Below are positions 62,772-64,000 of a stretch of DNA of 64,000 nt, piece by piece; position 1 is the first letter of the stretch; each line of letters starts with the position of its first letter. Under the pieces are notes generated by a model that saw only the letters and a list, made by a program, of their open reading frames with translations, was not told the origin of the DNA and ran no database searches. The stretch covers positions 1-64,000 of the forward strand of contig NC_079258.1 in assembly GCF_947241705.1 (NCBI RefSeq). The letters run 5' to 3'. This stretch comes from Saccharomyces mikatae IFO 1815 (Eukaryota; Ascomycota; Saccharomycetes; Saccharomycetales; Saccharomycetaceae). The translations under genes and the position numbers were made by a program.

Positions 62772-64000
62772 TTAGTCCAACCTTCTTTCATTTTCAGGTA
62801 ACACTTGGCTCAACTCTTCAGCTTCTCGCCTACCTCTCTTCACATCCAAACAGTTCAATACAGGCAACGCTAACATTAAAAGAAAAAAGAAGAAATAAAA
62901 CGAGTAGCGAATATTGTGCGTCTTATCAGTAAGCAGTCCAACAAGAAAAGGTCCCAGAATGGACGACCCTTTATCTGTGATGCTGAACATACTGAAAAAT
63001 GTAGATTCTTTCCCTGGAGGTACGATTAAACTGAAAACTGATCTTGATACTGCCGATAATCCACCTAATGATAGTCCGTACCAAATGGCTAATAAAAACA
63101 TTTCAAATTTATGTTTCAAACCGAACGCATCAAAAAAAAACCCAAGGATACCATAGAATGGTATGAAGCTTGCCCATATGATAATATACATCAAAGTTTG
63201 ACTGGAAGTCCACCGGAATTTCGTAGCAAGAAACTGTGGGATTAGAAATGCACCCAGCATGGCATTCACAACGGTCAAAATACTAATCATAATTAGATCG
63301 AGGGTGCTCATGTGCAACTCTGTCTTGGAAAATAAAACTGCTGTAGAGTTTATCGTGGTTATGGAATCACTGATGATAAACCATGCAATAAGGAAAATCA
63401 TCACATCTTTCAATAGCCTGGCATGCTTGAACGATTCGAAAAGAGATAGCCAACCATAAGAAAGATGCGCCTTCCAGTTTAGTTGCCCGTTAGTCTCTTG
63501 TTCGTCGGGATACGGACTATGGGTGGATGTTGTTGTAGAATCATATGCCCTTACAGGTATCGTCACATCATCAATCAACCAAATCATGGGTAGTTGCCAT
63601 ACCAACCACCATACACCCACGAAAAGAACAGCCACTTGAACATCTTGTTTACTGCCTTTTTTTGATGCAACCAGGAACATGGATACAATCTGAACAATCA
63701 GTGCACTTGAATAACCTAAAGACGCACCCCTACCACTAATTACAGTGGTCAGAGAGTCTACTTGATCAGGTTCATAGGCTCCTTGACTTTGACATTTCAA
63801 TGAATCCTTGATAAAAATGGGTAATAGAGAATTTCCAACCACGTTGATGACGCCAAAACAACCGTTAGCCACTATATAAAGTCCAGCTAGAGAATATATT
63901 TGAGTATCATTCAATTTTGAGATCGCAACAGTAGACAATGCGCCCACAACACTAAACCAAACCAGAACTCTGCCTTTAAACTTAACACTTCCCCAAAGAT
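62772..64000 (-). CDS. ATG22: Vacuolar amino-acid effluxer Atg22, 5' part outside the window
   Basis: Major-facilitator-type vacuolar membrane protein that exports leucine and other amino acids freed by autophagy. The frame is open to the window edge (VKFKGRVLVWFSVVGALSTV upstream of 63947, with no start there). About 409 C-terminal residues are visible; about 120 N-terminal residues are missing on the right. Several membrane helices are clear (IVQIVSMFLVASKKG, VAVLFVGVWWLVWQLPMIWL, LMYIIIWASFIPFYGILGF), ending LSQVLPENERRLD as in S. cerevisiae. Confidence 0.96.
   Translation of the reverse strand, partial: LWGSVKFKGRVLVWFSVVGALSTVAISKLNDTQIYSLAGLYIVANGCFGVINVVGNSLLPIFIKDSLKCQSQGAYEPDQVDSLTTVISGRGASLGYSSALIVQIVSMFLVASKKGSKQDVQVAVLFVGVWWLVWQLPMIWLIDDVTIPVRAYDSTTTSTHSPYPDEQETNGQLNWKAHLSYGWLSLFESFKHARLLKDVMIFLIAWFIISDSITTINSTAVLFSKTELHMSTLDLIMISILTVVNAMLGAFLIPQFLATKFRWTSSQTLMYIIIWASFIPFYGILGFFFDAFGLKHKFEMFLLAIWYGLSLGGLSAVSRSVFSLIVPPGKESTFFSMFSITDKGSSILGPFLVGLLTDKTHNIRYSFYFFFFLLMLALPVLNCLDVKRGRREAEELSQVLPENERRLD

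Overview
The window is the left end of chromosome III of a Saccharomyces (sensu stricto) yeast. From about 16.8 kb rightward the gene order matches the left arm of S. cerevisiae chromosome III: GEX1, HML alpha, CHA1, VAC17, MRC1, KRR1, ADF1, MIC10, PRD1, PEX34, KAR4, SPB1, PBN1, LRE1, APA1, YCL049C, YCL048W-A, SPS22, POF1, EMC1, MGR1, PDI1, GLK1, GID7, ATG22. Proteins are clearly orthologous but carry many substitutions against the S. cerevisiae sequences I remember (EMC1, LRE1 and alpha1 diverge strongly), so this looks like a sister species or a very divergent lineage. I cannot fix the species. No introns, tRNA genes, CRISPR or bacterial features are seen.

1-16.8 kb, subtelomere. Positions 1-1.6 kb are an X-element-like region rich in CAC/CAT triplets, with an internal ~465-bp duplication and a solo LTR. 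Next comes a block that in S. cerevisiae sits at the right end of chromosome III: AAD3-like, RDS1, ADH7, PAU3-like. Here it is enlarged by an aldo-keto reductase, an FLR1-like drug exporter and a decayed second RDS1. Only the zinc-cluster regulator RDS1 and the PAU gene are intact; the AAD, AKR, FLR1-like and ADH7 genes are broken. The promoters of all four broken genes (AKR and exporter share one) contain clustered CGGCCG sites, the sequence known to be bound by Rds1. The block therefore reads as a self-contained Rds1 regulon for detoxification that is now decaying.

16.8-23.6 kb, silent mating cassette. A truncated GEX1 takes its first 13 codons from an antisense LTR. An inverted pair of LTR fragments stands where GEX1's 5' part and VBA3 would be. 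HML follows: an E silencer (Rap1 site plus perfect ORC consensus), a shortened W box with a BUD5 5' fragment, alpha2, the alpha1/alpha2 promoter with an a1/alpha2 operator, alpha1 with the HO site, then a structurally complete solo LTR with a 5-bp target duplication before the presumed I-silencer zone.

23.6-64 kb, single-copy core arm. Housekeeping genes are tightly packed. Readable regulatory sites include the Cha4 UAS at CHA1, MCB elements at MRC1, PAC/RRPE pairs at KRR1/ADF1 and SPB1, pheromone elements at KAR4, and an ARS305-like ORC match beside YCL049C. The last gene, ATG22, runs off the right edge.
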